Shown piece after piece: positions 45,159-56,596 of a DNA stretch of 64,000 nt. Each line of letters begins with the position of its first letter. Within the stretch, counting starts at the first letter, position 1. A program made the position numbers and the translations under genes. This DNA comes from Bryopsis sp. KO-2023 (taxonomy: Eukaryota > Chlorophyta > Ulvophyceae > Bryopsidales > Bryopsidaceae). The stretch is taken from positions 4,055,001 through 4,119,000 of the forward strand of contig BSYQ01000006.1 of the NCBI GenBank assembly GCA_030272585.1, read 5' to 3'. Under the pieces are notes generated by a model, which saw nothing but the letters and a program-made list of their open reading frames with translations, was not told where the DNA came from and searched no databases.

Positions 45159-45424
45159 ACATCACGCGAGCCCGAGTACTTCTCACGAGCCTCCACGAAA
45201 CGCCCAAACCAGGCAGGCGTGCGCAGATATTCTTTGAAAAAGAATCCAGAAACGCCAGAAGCTCAAAACACGTGATGGTGTCGAGAGTACGACATAGAGA
45301 AGAGTGACATAAGCCCAGTTTCTGTTTCAGCAGGAAAGTTTTCGCAAAAAACTTGTTGGGAGTTCGACGCAAGGCAGATCCACAGGAGAAAAGAGGCGCC
45401 GAACTTGGAGTGGTGGGAACGCTA
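45159..45424. promoter_or_regulatory. Divergent promoter of TAF9 and the 44-kb gene
   Basis: 266 bases between opposite start codons. A non-ATG frame runs into TAF9 from upstream (from about 45353), so the TAF9 start could lie slightly further left. No promoter motif recognised. Confidence 0.45.
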
Positions 45425-48195
45425 ATGAGAGGGAGGAGAGTCTTCGAATCGGATTTTGGCCTGATGGTCAAGGACATGCTGGATAATGAGGTGAGACAGC
45501 GCACTCATTTACGACGCTCGCGGATAGAGTTGAGCGCTGCGAAGACACCCACAAAGATCTTTGTTCCATTTCGTGTAAATCTACTTATTTCGCATCCCAT
45601 CTTGGATAAAGTGGACATTTCAGTTTGCAGCACTTTTCCCCCCCTTGAATGTCGCTTTTCTTTTTGTTGAAGGGTGTGGCTGTGGCCCCCGGAGTTGTGG
45701 AGCAGTTGGTAATGTTTTGCCACACCTACATGACACAAGTTGCCCAGTCTGCCCAGGTAAGTGAAAGGAAGGTGATTCTGAAAAAAGGTTTCCTGCAGTT
45801 TTCAGACAGGACCTGGAAGGGGAAAAAAAAATCATCCACAAGAAAGGTAAACCTTATCTTAGATTTAGGGAAGAAGCCTGGGAAATTCGAACACGGTTTA
45901 CCCCCTTTATTCCTGCGAACAAGAAAGGTCGTCAAGTTATATTTTAGTTCTATTTTAATTATTTTTCGATTCTTGCATTCTTGCACTTCCATTAAAATGA
46001 GAACAATTCAAAATAAAGCTCATATTGATGCTTTTTCTCTTGTGGGGTATATTTCACACAATGCAAAAAACAAACCAGATTTACATGTTGCGAAAACCCA
46101 ATCGACCTCCTTGCAATCACTATAGCATTCCACATAACTTCACAGTTTCTCTGCAGTCGTTACAGTTTTGTTTGACTTTTTTTTATCTTTTTTTTTATCT
46201 TTTTATTTTATTTTTTCCCCTCTTGACTGTCTGAATGTGTTGCCCCCTCGGTGTTTTTAGGACATCGTGGGTTCTTCGGAGTCGATCACCCCAGAGCACG
46301 TCAATCTCGCCAGCGAGTTGCGCCGAAAGAATATGCAGCTTTTGAACATCGAGGCAAGCAACCATCAATCGTTGTGAAAATTCATAAGGCCAAGAAGAAA
46401 CAACACCGCTACATGTTTGGATGTTTTTAATTTGGATCGTCCATTTTTTTTATTATCGAACGCTCACAAACAAAAAACCTTGATATGCTCTGTTTTGATG
46501 GGGTACTGAAAAAAAAAATGTAATTCTTTAGCCTTAAGAAAAGTAATTTTTTATTGTTTAGGAGTTGAGAAGCTTGGCGCAGGATGTCAACTCGACAAGA
46601 CTGGCCAGCGTCGCTGACAGACCAGGGCTCAAGCTGCCGGTGGAGGAGGAATGCTTGCTGGCGCCCAATTATCAGGTAGCTTTGCTGTTCATCCAAGAAA
46701 ACACAGAAAAGAAACTCATCACGAAAGGCATGCTTTCTGAGACTGTTGCCCTTCAGTGATCGGCTGCTCTGATTTTTTTTTGAATTTGTTATTTTAAACA
46801 AGATTGATAACAGAAACTCTTCCCAAAAGGCCAAGCAAGATGTTCCCCCTCGGTTTCAGTTTATGGATGAATGTGCTGTGGATGGTTACCATACCATTTG
46901 TGGTGAATATGAAGAGCTAATATTTTAAGAGCTTGATATTTGCCTAGCCCCGTGTTTAGTTTTGCTTTTCCTGACACCCTTCTGATAGGTATGCGAGAAT
47001 GGAGTGGCTCAGATGCCGCGAACGGACTCGGCATTATTCGACGTTTGCGAGGAGGATGTGTTAGGTTTGTTCGAGGCAGACAGCTTATCTGGGGCCTCCC
47101 ACAGCGACTCTGAGCTGGGAAACGGTGGCGAGGCCAGCGATGAGCTGATGGCAGTCACCTCGCCAGATGAATTTCTGCAAGATGAAGAGCAAACTCCAGC
47201 ACGGCTTATCGGAGCTGCCCAGGTAGCTGACATTTTTGTCGGATCGGTTTTGGGTAAATTCATTAACAAAATTTTCAATGAAGAATGTTGATGGATTTTT
47301 AGAATCTATTTTTTTTTACAAATTTTTTGAAAGACAAAGAATCGAAAAACAAGAGAAACCAAACAATTAAAAATTATTTTTGGTTTTTAAATTGGCAAAA
47401 CATTTTGCTTTTCTTGTTGGGACCAGTTCTGGGAAAGAATCGTGCCTGGCTGCTCTTGAATTTCGTTGCTGTTTGTTTCGAGTTGTTCTTGCAGTCTTTA
47501 TGTGTGTTTTTTTTTGGAAAATCTTCAAACTTTGGCGCAATCTCAGTCGCTATAACTCTTATGAAGCGACAGTGTGCTTGATGTTTCTATGTGCGAGGGA
47601 TCTTTTCCACCATCTGATTTTCACAGTCTGTTGTCTTCTCAGTGTCGCAGCATAATAAATTCTTTTGCGACTCTTTTTCGGGACTGTTTATAGCTGTTTT
47701 TTTTTTCATTGTTGAATGCAAATCCAGGCAAGCGCCATCGCACTCCATCAAACAACAGCGAGGGTAACGGACATTGCTCGTGATAGAGAAACGCCAGCAG
47801 CAATCCCTCAAAAGCCACAACTTTTTGGTGCGATTCCGAGCGCTCCAGCACCGCCGCCGCCGCCGCCGTCAGCACCCCAAATTCTCCAGGGACCCGAAGG
47901 AATCGTCGAAGCCTCCGTGGCTGCCAGTCCTGCAGTACCCCCCTCAAAGCCTGGACCAATTCCGCAAGAACCAGAAAAGGCGGACAACGCCAGCAATCCA
48001 GTTGAACAAAGAACGATTGAGCCCACTGTGGAAAACGAAAGCCTTGGTCTACAGATGGAGGGAACTTTGAGCAGTGGGAATCTGGCGGGTCTGACTGGTG
48101 GAGCGATCGAGGGGCTGCTGGAAGGTGGGCTCGGTGCGTTGATGGAGGAGGATTACGATGAAGAGCTGGACGAAGAGGGGGAAAACGAGAAGTAG
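45425..48195 (+). CDS. TAF9: Transcription initiation factor TFIID/SAGA subunit TAF9
   Basis: Histone-fold subunit of TFIID and SAGA that pairs with TAF6. Six exons (45425-45490, 45673-45756, 46261-46353, 46562-46675, 46989-47222, 47728-48195), all phase 0, give 352 residues. The histone fold spans about residues 5-80: VFESDFGLMVKDMLDNEGVA, then VEQLVMFCHTYMTQVAQSAQ, then ITPEHVNLASELRRKN. It is followed by the TAF9 hallmark LKLPVEEECLLAPNYQ (human RLPPDRYCLTAPNYR). The C-terminus is proline-rich (PAPPPPPPSAPQ) and ends very acidic (EEDYDEELDEEGENEK), as human TAF9 does. It is longer than animal TAF9 (about 264). The intron after LLNIE starts GCAAGC, a GC-AG intron. A long antisense frame (47639-48319) is a shadow of the last exon. 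Confidence 0.87.
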
Positions 48196-48558
48196 GAGTT
48201 ATAGGATGGAAACGATTAGGGGTTCGGTCAAATGCTGGACAAAAGAAGCGGCGCTTGTTCTCCTGATGTACGTGTCTTCTTGAAGGAGCGCTGGCGGGGC
48301 AAGAGGGGGGGGAATCCAAAAGAAATCAAAGAATTGGCGATCGACAACTGTACGCGCACTCAAGCTCATTGAAAAAAATCAAGAAAAGAATCAGTGCCTT
48401 TCTCAAAAACACGCTTGCATATTCCTTGCGGATCGACGTTTTCCTTGCGAGCACCACTACATTCTGTCACTGGCGACACGGGGACCGTGAGATTTTTCTT
48501 TGACTGTCGCTTTTACCCCGTTGGCGGCTCTCCGTATTCTACTTGACAAGTGGGAAAA

Positions 48559-49917
48559 ATGACGATCGGCATGGAAGGGGATCTGTATTCGCTGCTGGGG
48601 GTGCAAAAGTTTGCGTCGGAAATCGAGGTGAACGCGCTGGCGGGCACGTTCAGTGTTGTAAAGTAACTTGTGTGTGGAGCAAAATCGCAAAGATTAATGC
48701 CGTAAACTTCTCGATTAATCAAGACAAAACACTCCTGTCCACGATTCCCAAGTTTCCCAAATTTCCACAGTCTGAAATGCAAGATTGCAACAGCTTCATT
48801 TCCTTGCTTTTGAGGGCCAACCCTCGAAGGAAAAAAGTCATGGCGGCTTTTCTCCAGAGCCGCCAATAACTCAATGATTTCCCAGAACAGAGGCGTACAT
48901 CCTCACACACAACAGACACCCTCTTGTGAGCCTCCAGCCCGCAAAATGCAATATTATCCAGACTGATTCGCATAAGGTCAACTGCCTGGCAAAAAGAGAG
49001 TGTGTTGGTTGATGCCAGATAAGAAGGGCCTACAGAACACTCATAACGAAAGTGCATCCAGATAAGGGTGGAAAGGAAGATGAATTCACTGCCATTCAAC
49101 GGGCTTATCACATTTTGTCAGACTCCGACAAGGTATGGTTAAAATGTCGATGAGGACAGGATTCATTGAATGTTTGTGAAAAAAAAACCTCCAGCATCGG
49201 CAGAGGTGGTTCGTTGGATCTGAAAACTGCACAAAAACGTCACTTTTAACATTCTAGTTTTAGAAAGAAAGAAGCGAGATAGACTGGTAGCCCAAAAAAC
49301 TCTTGGGATTTTGGATGTCCTTTTGAAATGGAGCGATGCTGCACTGAAATTGCTGGAGGTGCCAGTCTGGCTGCATTTATTTCCTTCTTACAGAGACATT
49401 TATAGACATAATATTGTTGCAATAAGAATCAGCAGTCTTCTTTAAGGGTGCTGTGTTTGTGTTGCAGAGGAAGTTGTACGATGAGACTGGGAAGGTTCAG
49501 AAGTCGGCGGACGAGGAGTTCATGGATTCGTTTGCAGGAGGTCAGTCTTCTTGAACAAAGAAACATGGAACTAAATGCAACAGAAATCATCGTTGTCTTT
49601 GGTAACTTTTTAAGAAAAAGCTTTCTATTTTCAACAAAACGAGCGGCTGAACAAGATTCTCTGGCCGTCATAACGCTTAAGAATAAGGAATAAGAAAAGG
49701 CAGTTTTTTGTCCCCTTTTCCCATATATTTTTATATGGGGGTTGATATTAGAGAAAATTAAAGTATTAGAGTGAAGGTTTGATTTATTTTGCTGCCTTGA
49801 ACGAAAGGTACCTTTCGAGAAAAAAACGTTGCCAGTGAGGAGAGCGGCACGAATGTTGCTGAGCAAATCACTTTACATCAAAGCAAAGATTTCCAGAGCC
49901 ACACGGCTGGATTTGAG
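48559..49917 (+). CDS. J-domain (DnaJ) protein or N-terminal part of a J-domain-MECR fusion
   Basis: Exons 48559-48627, 49019-49132, 49468-49540 and possibly 49820-49917. The first three encode a complete J domain: DLYSLLGVQKFASEIE, IRRAYRTLITKVHPDKGG with the HPD tripeptide that stimulates Hsp70, and RKLYDETGKV. The J domain and its small, soluble context recall DNAJC9. Without splicing at 49540 the frame would stop a few codons on (FAGGQSS), giving a protein of about 90 residues. With the GTCAGT donor used, exon 49820-49917 joins in phase 1 and then runs in phase into the reductase exons. No signal peptide is visible. Confidence 0.7.
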
Positions 49918-50045
49918 GTAAAAAAAATGCCTTTTCTTCTTTCACTGACGCTGAGGTCAATCACAAAAACACTCCACAGTTCGACATTTTTCCCAGCGGT
50001 GTATTTCTTTATGGGGAAAATAACTTCTTACTTGTGGATTTGCAG

Positions 50046-53000
50046 GCTTGGATGAGGGCAAGAGGTGAAGGGGGTGCCGAGATCTACACCGCTGATACGA
50101 TTGCAGAAAAGTTTGGTGTCATGAAATCATCTTATGAAAGCGTTGCCCTTCCAAGGCTGAGCGTTTATCAGGTGAACAATGCTTCTTTTTTTCAAAAAAA
50201 CACCAAAAAAAGGCACTTTTATGTACATGTGGGTTCATATTCTCTGAAATAAAAAAAGACTCAACAGACAGACTCAAAAACGGAGCAAATATGAACAAAG
50301 AAGATTTATTCACAGATACATTTGGCCGTGGTAAAACCTTTGCACAATTCGTGACTAGCCCAGGAAAAAATATCCTGGAGATTTATGCAGGTAAAATGCG
50401 AGTCCCCTGGACTGCCGCTGAGCCAGCTCTCTGTGAGTTGCTCCCCTCTGCCAAAGGAATTGGAATGGGGGCAAGTCTTGGTCACCATGAAATATGCGCC
50501 TCTGAATTTGGCCGACACCTACACCGCCAGAATGGGTGGCGTATATGGGGACAATCGCATCGAGCCACCCTTTGTTTGTGGGCATGACGGCGTCGGGGTG
50601 GTAACAAAGGTGAGCAAAATTTGCAACTTTTCTTGCACGTCCATTTTCCAGAGAAAAGAAAAGGCTTTACCCCTCAGCTGATTTTTCCAAACCGTTCAAA
50701 TCAGGGAACTGGAATGAATATTGATTTCAGGCAGGGGGCACTGGGTTAAGATCATGTGCAGCATTTTGAAGTATGAAATAAGGAATGGAAGAAATTGTTT
50801 TGTTTAATTTTTTTTGGAGGGGGGCGATACCGAAGGCTCTGGAAAAGTCTTTGATTTTAAAGTGTGTGGGTGTATTTTTGTTTTTTTTTTTCTTCGGAAG
50901 GTTGGGCCAGGTGTAAAATCGTTGAGTGAGAACGATTGGGTTTTGCCGAATCGAACTCACATGGGCACCTGGGCAACGATGGCGGTGTGGAAGGAAAAAG
51001 ACTTGATCAGCGTTCCCAAAGAAATCATGCCCCTGGAATATCTAGCCATGCTCAGAGAAATGTGCTTAGCATATCGACTGTTAGAAGACAACGGCAACTT
51101 GAAGGTGAGTTTGAGTGCGTGTTTTAAAAAATCGAAATGCCGAAACAGGGGTCAGATTCTTTGAGAGGCTGCTCAAGTCTAAGAAAACTGGAGAACCAAT
51201 ATGGGGTGAATGTTTCAGACGCGAACGACGTTGCCGAAGGAACATCAAAAACGAAACTGTCTAAAAATAGCATGCATTGATCACTGTCGCTGAGAAACAG
51301 CCACCAATTTTTCAATTGAGTCTGCTTTGTGCCGAATATATATATATATATATATTCTTTACCCTGGAAACAGCATGATTCAATTGACACGGCGGAAATT
51401 AATTCTGTTTGTGCATTTACTTATTTGTTTTTCTTGACCTTTCTTTCTTGTTTTTTCCAGCCCGGGGATTGCGTGATTCTGAATGGGGCGAACAGCACCG
51501 TCGGTCAAATGGTAATTCAGCTTTCCCATTTGCTCCGGTTGAGATGCATCGCGGTGGTCAGAAAAAGGGATCAGGAAAAGTTTCAGAAACTGTCCACTTG
51601 GCTGAAATCTTTGGGAGCCACCGAAGTGATCGCTGATGATGGACCCATAAGGGTACGAAACGCTTTTTTTCCTAAGCGGTTCACAAGCAAAGGCAGTGCA
51701 AGACGCTGCTGGGTTTGTTGAAACGTCTGTAGAAAGGGCTCTGGGAACTCTCACCTGCCAAGCCGCACGACGATGTTCTACAGGGGAAAAAAAAACCTTT
51801 GAATAAAACGAAATCTGTCGAATAAACAAAAACACTTATCACGAAAGGTCAATCTGTTTTCACAAACAACTAATTCACCAGTTCTTGGGCTTTTCTGAAA
51901 AAATGTGTGTGAAAGAGTGGCGGCGGGGACTCTTAGGCACGCATCTGTTCATACAAACAACCCATCCATCTGTTTCTGCATCTGCCTTGTTTCAAAATTT
52001 GCAGTGGAGTGGGGAGACGGTGGGGAACTCATGTGTCGCGCCTTACATATTTTTTGGTGTGTGGGTTCCCTAGGCGACTCTAGACAATTTGAAGTTTTTT
52101 TCAAAGCCAAAACTTGCGCTGGATGCCGTTGGAGGTCAATCTGCAATCCGACTGGCCGACGCTCTTGCAGAGGTAACCCTTCATCCAAACTTCATACTTA
52201 GACGAGAAGGGGGGACAATTTTGAAGCCGCCCATTGACAGTCCAAAGAAATGGCATGATTCCTCTGGGTGTTCAGTGGACGTTTTCGTTGAACCAGTACT
52301 AATTTTCCATTTTTTGTCCTGAGGGGTTGGGGAGAAAATGGCTTGTTTTGATGTCAGTTCATTGAATTTTGGCATTGTGGTGTTATTGTTGAATTGTAGG
52401 GTGGAGAGCTGGTTATTTATGGGTGCATGACTGGGAAATCCCCTGCATGGGCTTGGCAGTCATGGGTTTTTAATGGCTTGAAGGTAGATATCACCAATCT
52501 GATGATGCTGTATCTCATGCAATCACAAGTAACGCGTGACGTATGATGCGTGATGTGACAAACTGTTTCGAGACCAAGAAAGTGCAAAGAAACGAAGAAC
52601 GCCCCCCCCCCCAAAAAAAAATCATCCAAACCCGATAATCAAGAAAAAGGATAGTGGTTGCAAGTGAAACAAAGGATGTGCTATTGTTCAGGTCACAGGA
52701 TTCAATCTAAGGAAATGGGCTTCGAGCAACAAATCAAAAATGGCCAAGATGCTGGAGCAATTGGCCAAGTTGGTCAAGGCAGGGAAGCTGGTCGCCAGCT
52801 ATACTGAGTAAGAACCAACACGTTGCTCAAACATCTTCCCTGTCGCTCTTTCTTCAACCAAATTTCCCTTAGTTTTGCTCCACTGCCAGCTCAGCAGATT
52901 ATCAGCAGGAAAGATGGAGCAAAAACGAATCATGGATATATCGTGTGAAATTGATTCATCCATCCATTCAGTTTATGTCAACCTTTTCCACTAAATTAAA

Positions 53001-53204
53001 AGGGGGGGGGGGGAGTGCTGTGGATGATATGTAGTGAATAATGTGTAAGAATGACTGATTTTTTTTTGTTCTTCTTCATGGTGCAGGTACGAGTTGGCAT
53101 CTGAGTTCGAGGAGGGTCTGAGTCATGCGACTGCTGATGCCAGGGACACCAAAATTCTGTTTCAAATGTCAAATCTTGGAGTAAAATCGGAAGACTGGAA
53201 ATAA
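50046..53204 (+). CDS. MECR: Enoyl thioester reductase of mitochondrial fatty acid synthesis (MECR/ETR1)
   Basis: NADPH-dependent 2-enoyl-ACP/CoA reductase of the zinc-less MDR family; last step of mitochondrial FASII, feeding lipoic acid synthesis. Exons: 50046-50171, 50391-50609, 50901-51104, 51461-51652, 52074-52172, 52400-52483, 52692-52807 and 53087-53204, all in phase. Family segments: KYAPLNLADTYTARMGGVYG, FVCGHDGVGVVTKVGPGVKS, the cofactor loop PGDCVILNGANSTVGQMVIQ, LKSLGATEVIADDGPIR, PKLALDAVGGQSAIRLADAL and GGELVIYGCMTGKS. The human enzyme reads NPSD where this one has NLAD, with the preceding tyrosine (MKYAP) replacing AAPI. The start is uncertain. An ATG in exon 50046-50171 would give a protein without an obvious transit peptide; otherwise translation begins in the upstream J-domain exons. 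Confidence 0.87.
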
Positions 53205-53630
53205 TGAGCAGTTCTTTTTTGTTTGACGCATATGATCAGAACATCAGTTTTATTTCTAATCAACTTTTTTCTTCACTTTCAATTTCATTTTTATTATTAT
53301 TATTTTTTTTTTCAAGGGGGGGGGGGGAGAAGGGGATCCACGGAACTTTTTTGTAATTTCACAGATGTATATCCATCTATCTATACATATATTTTCCCCA
53401 TGCATGTACCAGACATTTTTGTGTTAGCAAATGTGGCCGGAAAAACGTTTCAAAGAGAAAAACAAAGAAAATCAAGCAATAAACAAAACTGCCAACAAAA
53501 GCATCGCAGCATTCAACTAATGGTGCAATATGAAATGAGCATTTTCCAAAAAACGAAAAAAATTGAAGGAAAATCGAAACCGGAAAATTGTCTCTGAAAA
53601 ACTCATCTCGGGGTGGTTGGATGGGGTCGA
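53205..53630. other. Convergent 3' flanks
   Basis: About 425 bases of A/T-rich sequence with a poly-T/poly-G tract at 53300-53330, between the MECR stop and the stop of the minus-strand plastid protein gene. No exon seen. Confidence 0.6.
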
Positions 53631-55181
53631 TCAGAGCCTATCGACTTCATCCATTTGCTCGGCCGCTTTGTTCGCTGATTCCACAGCCTTGAAAAACAGC
53701 AATCCTGCAGCCACATCCACAATGATGCTTCAGAAAAAGCAAACCACAATGCACCCATAACTCTAGAAAAAAAATTAACCGGCCATGTTTCTACCATCCA
53801 CTTTCAGAGGTATATAAAAAAAAAACCAAAAAAAACCTGCCCTTGCTTGGAGTTTTTAAGCTTTCCGAAATGCAGCCTCGGATGCACTGCATTTTTTTCT
53901 GAATATGGCTGTGCATCCAGCATCAATCGTTACTAACTCTAACTTCAAAACAAAGGGAAAAAAAGAGCAGGGATATTAGAGGATGTACAGTACCTGATAC
54001 AGGCAGGCCTGTCAATGAAAAAAACGCCAAGATGGGCAGCCAGAAGGGGCTGTCAGGTTGGATCACTCCAAAAACGGCATTCTTCTCAAAATACTCGAAC
54101 ACGGAGCCAACCTACCCCAGCAACAACCAAGCTTCAAATTAGTCATACTAAAGTGTCTTTATTCACACAAATTGTCCAGCAAAGAACAAGGTGTATGTGG
54201 AGGGCTCCACCCGTACTAATACATGCATTCCTTCATATTTTTTTTTTGAATGTTTTTTATAGTAATACTTTTCTTTTTTTTGGGGGGGGGAGGGGGGCTA
54301 CACACAAGTTGGATTTTGACCAAAGTCATTTGCTGTTTGGAAGGCAATAGCCTGAATGAATTTAATTAAAAAAAAATCAGCGTTGACCATTGCGAAAAAT
54401 AAAAAAGAAAAGAAATCCTCATGGTATTTGTTCAGTACCGCAGCGATGGCCACCACTCCAGCAGCCAGAAGATAAACGAAAAACGGCAGATCCGTGCCAC
54501 TCTCCTTTTGAACCTCCTTCATTTTTTCTCTTTTGACCCAAATGGGGTCTTCCTCATCATCGTCTGCCGCATTGGTGGCCACGGCCTTCAATATTAGGAA
54601 TGAATTTTTTTCTGTCAGAAATATCCTTGTTTGTTCTTTTGAAGGTAGGGTGTGCACCTCTATCTTCAAGAGGATAATGGCTGTCAGGGAATCATACATG
54701 GAATCATACATGGAATCATACATGGAATCATACATGGAATTCTTACAAGGTGGTTAATAGGCGAAACACTGAACTACGAGTTCAAAACATATCACGCCGG
54801 GCTCAAGATATGTATATATATATATTCGTTGGGATTGGACCAAATGAAACTTAAACATATCAAGATCAACAATAAAAGCTAAATTTTGATGGACATTGGG
54901 AGAAAAGATGGAACAAATTTGCTTTGTGAATCAAACAAGAAACCAAGCAGTATGTTCAAGAACCACAAAATGGATACGCAGACACATTGGAACACCTTTT
55001 TTCCCTCGCTATCCTCGCTGGCCCGAACTCGCACTCTTCGGTTCCATGAAACGAAGGTGTGTGCCGTTTGGGCTCGGTGGTACTGGCGGCGCCATGTGCT
55101 TGAGGGACCCCCATGTCTCGCTGCCGTCAAGCCACTGCTTGACGTTATCGTGGCGACAAGCGTAGCTCGTTGGGCCAACAT
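53631..55181 (-). CDS. Plastid-targeted small membrane protein, function unknown
   Basis: Four minus-strand exons: about 54985-55181, 54437-54585, 54003-54112 and 53631-53728. Exon 1 (ATG at 55181) starts MLAQRATLVATITSSSGLTA and ends NRRVRVRASEDSEGKK: rich in S, T, A and R with almost no acidic residues before a V-R-A cleavage-like site, typical of a chloroplast transit peptide. The mature part has an acidic stretch (DDDEEDPIWVKREKMKEVQK), a membrane helix (DLPFFVYLLAAGVVAIAAV), and NAVFGVIQPDSPFWLPILAF leading into a second hydrophobic stretch. It ends with AAGLLFFKAVESANKAAEQM. The ORF first splices cleanly to exon 2 at K|AVATN. The last join misses phase by one base as I drew it, so its edges are uncertain. 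It resembles green-lineage plastid membrane proteins I recall without a firm name. Confidence 0.65.
54689..54736 (+). repeat. 12-bp minisatellite, four perfect copies
   Basis: GAATCATACATG repeated four times without change, inside the first intron of the plastid protein gene. The unit length keeps frame, which is why a MYDS-repeat frame shows on the minus strand; that frame is not considered coding. Confidence 0.95.
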
Positions 55182-55396
55182 CGAGACGCACCGGTGTCTG
55201 ACGCCCAAATCCTGACGAGCTGTTCACAGGTTTTCTTCATTCGACCCAAAGTCGTGAGTCATAGGCTATGAGTCATGGCCCATGACGAAATCTGATTGTT
55301 TACGGAACAATAGCAGTTTGTGTGTGTAGGCAATTTTAGTGCGGATTAAAAAACAAGAGAGGAGCTCCAAATTTGCTTCCCCTTTCTGATGGTAGG
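55182..55396. promoter_or_regulatory. Divergent promoter of plastid protein and dCMP deaminase genes
   Basis: 215 bases between opposing ATGs. It contains the near-palindromic run GTCGTGAGTCATAGGCTATGAGTCATGG with two GAGTCAT copies (about 55250-55277), a possible bZIP-type site. Use by both genes is inferred from spacing only. Confidence 0.5.
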
Positions 55397-56596
55397 ATGT
55401 CTATATTCTTGCTTGCCTGGATATTTGCAATCGGAGGAAGCGTGTTCACGTTGCTTGTCGCCACAAGAAGAACGCCAAGCGGTGTCCGGAAAAAAACTGA
55501 CGACGGCGAGGAGAACGCGAGCGACCCCGCAGACCCAGCGCCACGCAAAGAGTGCGTATAGATACACGGATTCATACCTCCCTTCCGCCCCTGAACGTTG
55601 TGTTCAACTGTCGAGATGGCACAGCGTGTTTCGCATTGACTCGGACGGGTGTCGCGCTGCAGTTACCTTTCCTGGGATGACTACTTCATGGCGGTAGCTT
55701 TCTTGGGCTCCAAACGCTCGAAAGACCCCCACAAGCAAGTATGAGCAAAGGGAAATTCGCACGTGCTTGTGTTTGACGCCCGTCGAACCTTGGGTCGTCA
55801 TCTGTATTTTCGTGTTTTCGTGCATAGGTGGGCGCCTGTATCGCTTGTCCCGAAAACGTTATCCTAGGGATGGGGTACAACGGATTCCCCCGGGGTTGCT
55901 CAGACTATAAGCTCCCTTGGGCAAAGATCGGGGAGACGTCGCTGGACACGAAGTATCCTTACGTAGTTCACGCCGAGGCGAATGCGATTCTCAACACAAA
56001 CTCGGCGGCAATGGTTGGATCGGTACGGTTTCTGCTGGACTGTGCCCACCTGGATATTTTACTCTTCTACGTTTCGTTGAGGGTGTGTTTTATTCGAAAT
56101 GGATGACTGATTGGAAGGCTTCCTTCTGATTTTTCGGCTCAGCGAATCTATGTCACTCTGTTTCCTTGCAACGAATGCACGAAGCTCATCATTCAAGCTG
56201 GCATCAAAGAAGTTGTCTATTTTGAGGTGAGGCGGTGCAAGACTGGGTAGCTGAAAAAATATATTCCAACATGAAGTGGGGAAAAATTACGATAAGAAAT
56301 TGAAACCTAAACTGAAAGCAAGAATTGCCAAAAGCTGTGCGTTTGCACACATCGGAATGAAATTTGCATAATTGTTTCGAATAGGGGACAGCTTAAAAGT
56401 GATATTCCAGTAGGGTGGAAGTTTTGCTGATCTGGAATGGTTTCCTTAATGCTTTCAGGACAAGCTGGAGGACAGCAAGAAGAGCATCTCACGTCCCAAA
56501 CAGGAATCGTACAAAGCATCCCGTCGGATGCTGTCAATGGCAGGCATCATGTGTAGGAAACACTGTCCAAAAAAGACTGTCGTCCTAAAATTGTAG
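55397..56596 (+). CDS. DCTD: Deoxycytidylate (dCMP) deaminase with N-terminal membrane segment
   Basis: Deaminates dCMP to dUMP, supplying thymidylate synthase. Exons 55397-55551, 55663-55738, 55828-56022, 56143-56226 and 56459-56596 sum to 215 residues in clean phase. Exon 1 joins exon 2 as [20 protein letters not shown], matching human [18 protein letters not shown]. Zinc and catalytic motifs are intact: HAEANAI (His ligand and proton-shuttling Glu) and PCNECTKLI (two Cys ligands). Substrate-site text VGACIA and [12 protein letters not shown] is also present. The odd part is residues 1-50: [20 protein letters not shown] is a strong hydrophobic helix, followed by basic then acidic linker residues. 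Usual DCTD lacks this. It may be a signal anchor or part of an organelle-targeting presequence. If an alternative first exon exists, the soluble form would start near KDYLSW. Confidence 0.92.

Noticed and set aside
47639-48319. 226-codon antisense ORF
   Set aside because: Lies wholly opposite the last TAF9 exon and its 3' flank; proline/arginine-rich complement of a GC-biased exon.
54298-54735. MYDS-repeat protein on the minus strand
   Set aside because: Product of the 12-bp minisatellite in an intron; only the internal part (54437-54585) is a real exon.
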